Of a DNA stretch of 8,321 bases, positions 6,472 to 8,321 are shown one piece after another. The DNA is from JARRRL01 sp037380725 (GTDB taxonomy: Bacteria; Pseudomonadota; Gammaproteobacteria; Pseudomonadales; JANQJO01). Position 1 is the stretch's first letter. Each line of letters begins with the position of its first letter. The DNA lies in assembly GCA_037380725.1 (NCBI GenBank), contig JARRRL010000147.1, forward strand, positions 1-8,321. The letters run 5' to 3'. The position numbers and the translations under genes were made by a program. The notes under the pieces were generated by a model. It did not search any database. It saw only the letters and a list, made by a program, of their open reading frames with translations, and had not been told where the DNA came from.

Positions 6472-6617
6472 TGATCGCCAAATGTTCGCGCCAGTTCACC
6501 GGATTCTGACTTATACACTTCGTAGCTCACGATTTTTCGACTAAAGATATCCATCGCCAGTTACAGATAGAACCACTGGCCTTTTACCGGGCCAGGCAAC
6601 CACGAGGCGTCCCACGT
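6472..6617 (-). pseudogene. IS3-family orfB transposase fragment
   Basis: On the minus strand one frame reads TWDASWLPGPVKGQWFYL, a stop, then LAMDIFSRKIVSYEVYKSES and GELA. This matches the core of IS3-family OrfB (rve domain): the WDxxxLPxPVxG block with the first catalytic Asp, and the LxxDxFSRKIVxxEV block. TAA (6561-6563) replaces the usual Tyr codon. The rest of orfB, including the HSDxGxQY and Glu regions, is absent. On one side it joins the group II intron end and on the other the palindrome block. The intron end lies antisense to it, so the intron may once have been inserted in this orfB. Confidence 0.7.
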
Positions 6618-6751
6618 TTAGCCGTAAGACTAAACGTGTCGAGTGAGGAGCATTCGCCCCTCCTCACGGAATGGACATCAGCTCAGGCTCTGTCCATTTC
6701 CAATGCTAAATTACGGCTGACCTAAAATTTAGCGCGTTCTAGCGGTCAGCC
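6613..6751. repeat. Block of nested and overlapping inverted repeats
   Basis: Six perfect arm pairs lie within 139 bases: CACGTTTAG/CTAAACGTG (6613-6638), AGCCGTAA/TTACGGCT (6620-6627 with 6711-6718), GTGAGGAG/CTCCTCAC (6643-6667), AATGGACA/TGTCCATT (6670-6698), GCTAAATT/AATTTAGC (6705-6733) and GGCTGACC/GGTCAGCC (6715-6751). The second pair encloses the third and fourth, giving a three-way junction. The first and the last two compete with it. The block overlaps the final codons and stop of the LRV gene, so it would be part of that gene's 3' end. It is not a simple T-run terminator. It may be a structured RNA or the end of a mobile element. Confidence 0.6.
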
Positions 6752-8112
6752 GGAAAAGTTTGCCTCAATAATCTTCGAACCTCTTCGTCCTGATCCTGCG
6801 CCAGTATCTGTTGCACAGTCGAGCTCAGGCTGGGGTTTTGCGCCAAGTTCACTCGAACAGGTGTGTTCTGATCCTGCGCCAGTGTCTGTTGCGCCGCCTC
6901 AGAGTTCAGGCTGGGGTTGCCCGCCAAGGCAAATAGAACATCTGCGCTTTGATCCTGCGCCAGTGCCTCCTGCCGTGCCTCAGAGGTCAGGCTAGGGTTG
7001 CGCGCCAAGTTCATTCGAATCCATCCGTTCTGATCCTGCGCCAATATCTGCTGCGCTGCCTCAGAGTTCAGGCTGGGGTTGTCCGCCAAGGCCGCTCGAA
7101 CATCTGTGTCCTGATCCCGCGCCAATGTCTGCTGCACAGTCGAGGTCAGACTGGGGTTGCCCGCCAAGTAACTTCGAATCTCTATGTTCTGATCCTGCGC
7201 CAATGTCTGCTGCACCGCCTCAGAGTTCAGGCTGGGGTTGTGCGCCAAGTACCTTCGAACCGCTGCGTCCTGATCCTGAGTCAGTCTCTCCTGCCGAGCA
7301 TTAGAAATCAGGCTGGGGTTTTCCGCCAAGGCCTCTCGAACCTTTGCATTCTGATCCTGCGCCAGTGCCTCCTGCCGAGCGTCGGAAGTCAGTCTGGGAT
7401 TGCCCGCCAACTCTCTTCGAACCCATTCGTCCTGATCCTGCGCCAATGTTTCTTGTGCTGCCTCAGAAGTCAGGCTGAGGTTGCGCGCCAAGCCCTTTCG
7501 AACCTCTGTGCCCTGATCCTGCGCCAATGTCTGCTGTGCCGCCTTTGAAGTCAGGCTGGGGTTGCGCGCCAAGGCTTTTCGAACCCATTCGTCCTGATCC
7601 TGCGCCAGTGTTTGCTGCGCCGCCTCAGAGCTCAGGCTGGGGTTGACCGCCAAGACCTCTCGAACCTCTGCGTTCTGATCCTGAGCCAGTCTCTGCTGTG
7701 CCGCCTCAGAAGTCAGGCTGGGGTTGACCGCCAAGTGCCTTCGAACATGAGCATCATTACTATGCACAAAAAACTCTTGTAGTGCCGGTGATATATGTTC
7801 ATCCATAGTCATTGCACGTTGAGTTTCCAGATCTCTTGTGACAGAGCGCACACCACCATCGGACTGATAAAGATCCACGGTTGAATGAGTATTTTGATTA
7901 ATTTGATTCAAATTCGCTGGATCAAGACTGTCAACGGCTGAGCGTATATCATGTGAAATTTGCCGCAGGGTCAGTACTGAATCCGCACTCGCTACAGCGG
8001 CTATCTCACGCCAAATTTCCGAGGGAAGCGCTACAGGGGCATAAGCTTGTGGGGGAATGGTATGATTGGCGACAGGTGCGCTTACGCTCGAATGACTAAT
8101 AAAATTATCCAT
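6739..8112 (-). CDS. F-box-like protein with twelve LRV-type repeats
   Basis: A 457-residue protein. Residues 29-62 (LPSEIWREIAAV through LTLRQISHDIRSAVDSL) fit the F-box pattern LPxEIWxxI...LxLRxVSxxxR; in eukaryotes this motif recruits Skp1 to ubiquitin ligases. Residues 122-449 are twelve repeats of 26-27 residues, typically VRxxLAxNPSLTSEAAQQTLAQDQ. This resembles the leucine-rich repeat variant (LRV) family and more loosely HEAT repeats, a solenoid for protein binding. Intracellular bacteria use F-box plus binding-repeat proteins as secreted host-directed effectors; that role here is inference. No signal peptide or membrane segment is seen, and the N-terminal 28 residues are Ser/Ala/Pro-rich and flexible-looking. 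ATG 8112 has GGAG ten bases upstream. The gene has its own promoter candidate and is not part of the conflict operon. Confidence 0.85.
   Translation of the reverse strand: MDNFISHSSVSAPVANHTIPPQAYAPVALPSEIWREIAAVASADSVLTLRQISHDIRSAVDSLDPANLNQINQNTHSTVDLYQSDGGVRSVTRDLETQRAMTMDEHISPALQEFFVHSNDAHVRRHLAVNPSLTSEAAQQRLAQDQNAEVREVLAVNPSLSSEAAQQTLAQDQDEWVRKALARNPSLTSKAAQQTLAQDQGTEVRKGLARNLSLTSEAAQETLAQDQDEWVRRELAGNPRLTSDARQEALAQDQNAKVREALAENPSLISNARQERLTQDQDAAVRRYLAHNPSLNSEAVQQTLAQDQNIEIRSYLAGNPSLTSTVQQTLARDQDTDVRAALADNPSLNSEAAQQILAQDQNGWIRMNLARNPSLTSEARQEALAQDQSADVLFALAGNPSLNSEAAQQTLAQDQNTPVRVNLAQNPSLSSTVQQILAQDQDEEVRRLLRQTFPADR
6766..7749 (-). repeat. Twelve tandem 81-bp (two 78-bp) coding repeats
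   Basis: Each unit contains forms of CTGATCCTGCGCCA and AGGCTGGGGTT (plus strand) at matching spacing. Ten units are 81 bp. Units 8 and 12 counted from the N terminus are 78 bp, with STVQQ in place of SEAAQQ. Framework codons are nearly constant, while the codons around VR and before NPSL differ from unit to unit. The high DNA similarity points to growth by unequal recombination. Confidence 0.9.
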
Positions 8113-8122
8113 GCTGACTTTA

Positions 8123-8126
8123 CTCC
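8123..8126 (-). promoter_or_regulatory. Ribosome binding site of the F-box/LRV gene
   Basis: GGAG on the minus strand lies ten bases before ATG 8112. It is short and slightly far, so of moderate strength. Confidence 0.45.
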
Positions 8127-8151
8127 AAACGCGCTTATTTTTGATTGGGGC

Positions 8152-8187
8152 ATTCTATCAACAATAAATCAAAAGTAAATCTATTGT
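8152..8187 (-). promoter_or_regulatory. Promoter candidate of the F-box/LRV gene with inverted repeat
   Basis: On the minus strand TTTACT (8174-8179) and TAGAAT (8152-8157) are separated by 16 bases in an AT-rich stretch about 40 bp before the start codon. ACAATA (8161-8166) and TATTGT (8182-8187) form an inverted repeat that brackets the -35 box and could be a regulator site. Both elements are modest matches. Confidence 0.4.
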
Positions 8188-8260
8188 AATCTTTCTGGCC
8201 GCCTTTTTAGTCACCCTGTGCTGATTAGTTTTTTATCAGGTCGATGGGGTAAAAGATGGG

Positions 8261-8321
8261 GGGTTCTGTCGCAAAAAATTCGCCAAAAATGCGTCAAGCC
8301 AAGGGTTTCAAAAAGTTTCAC
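8261..8321 (+). mobile_element. Second IS6-type remnant, internally deleted and cut by window edge
   Basis: It starts with the same 17-base terminal repeat as at 5716. After only about 10 more bases comes a frame reading MRQAKGFKKFH (ATG 8289), the segment that lies near the C terminus of IS6 transposases. Its last 22 bases (8300-8321) are identical to 6262-6283. Almost the whole transposase gene is therefore missing between the terminal repeat and its 3' part. The rest lies outside the window. Confidence 0.6.

Noticed and set aside
6050..6554. Two overlapping minus-strand frames of 149 and 83 codons
   Set aside because: The first is antisense to the IS6 pseudogene. The second runs from the IS3 fragment into intron domain V sequence, so neither is a gene as a whole.
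6949..7548. Long plus-strand frame of 199 codons
   Set aside because: It runs antisense through the LRV repeats; its repetitive Leu/Arg/Gln translation is a shadow of the 81-bp periodicity and it has no ribosome site.
6766..7749. Regular repeats as a CRISPR array
   Set aside because: The units are contiguous 81-bp coding repeats in one open frame, with no alternation of short constant repeats and unique spacers.
8221..8240. CTGAT...ATCAG around a T-run as a terminator
   Set aside because: The stem is only five AT-rich pairs and the T-run is in the loop, not after the stem.

Overview
The window looks like an accessory region of a bacterial genome, probably a gammaproteobacterium. The grounds are mid-range base composition, E. 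coli-like -35/-10 boxes and Shine-Dalgarno sites, IS6- and IS3-family debris and a group II intron scrap. A predicted F-box/repeat protein hints at contact with eukaryotic hosts. I cannot name the genus; this is an inference without any database search.

Left half (1-5520, all minus strand): a three-gene cluster read right to left. It starts from a good promoter near 5489-5517 with a MoxR-type AAA+ ATPase (4489-5418). Next comes a 630-residue protein with a divergent TIR domain (2378-4270), then a large protein that leaves the window at base 1. The last gene is open from the left edge to about 2261. It carries a von Willebrand A-like segment with a broken metal site and ends, at the edge, in the start of a formylglycine-generating-enzyme (FGE/SUMF1-like) domain. 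MoxR plus vWA plus a nucleotide-hydrolysing effector such as TIR matches the logic of NTP-dependent ternary conflict (anti-invader) systems predicted in bacteria. The MoxR ATPase and vWA protein would form the sensing and remodelling core, and TIR the NAD-consuming killer module.

Middle (5520-6740): a graveyard of mobile DNA. In order it holds a divergent promoter-like site with a palindrome; the first codons of a lost gene; a wrecked IS6-family element with several separable lesions; the 3' end of a group II intron in which the 47-bp stretch holding domain V is duplicated in tandem; a fragment of an IS3-family orfB on the other strand; and a dense block of nested inverted repeats.

Right (6739-8321): a minus-strand gene for a 457-residue protein with an F-box-like motif near its N terminus and twelve 26-27 residue repeats of the leucine-rich-variant (LRV)/HEAT-like kind. 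The repeats are almost constant in framework and vary at a few positions per unit. It has its own promoter and ribosome site. At the far right edge a second IS6-type terminal repeat begins, joined to the 3' part of the transposase gene.

The conflict cluster and the F-box/LRV gene are separately promoted and separated by transposon debris, so nothing in the sequence shows that they work together. Both are typical cargo of variable genome regions.
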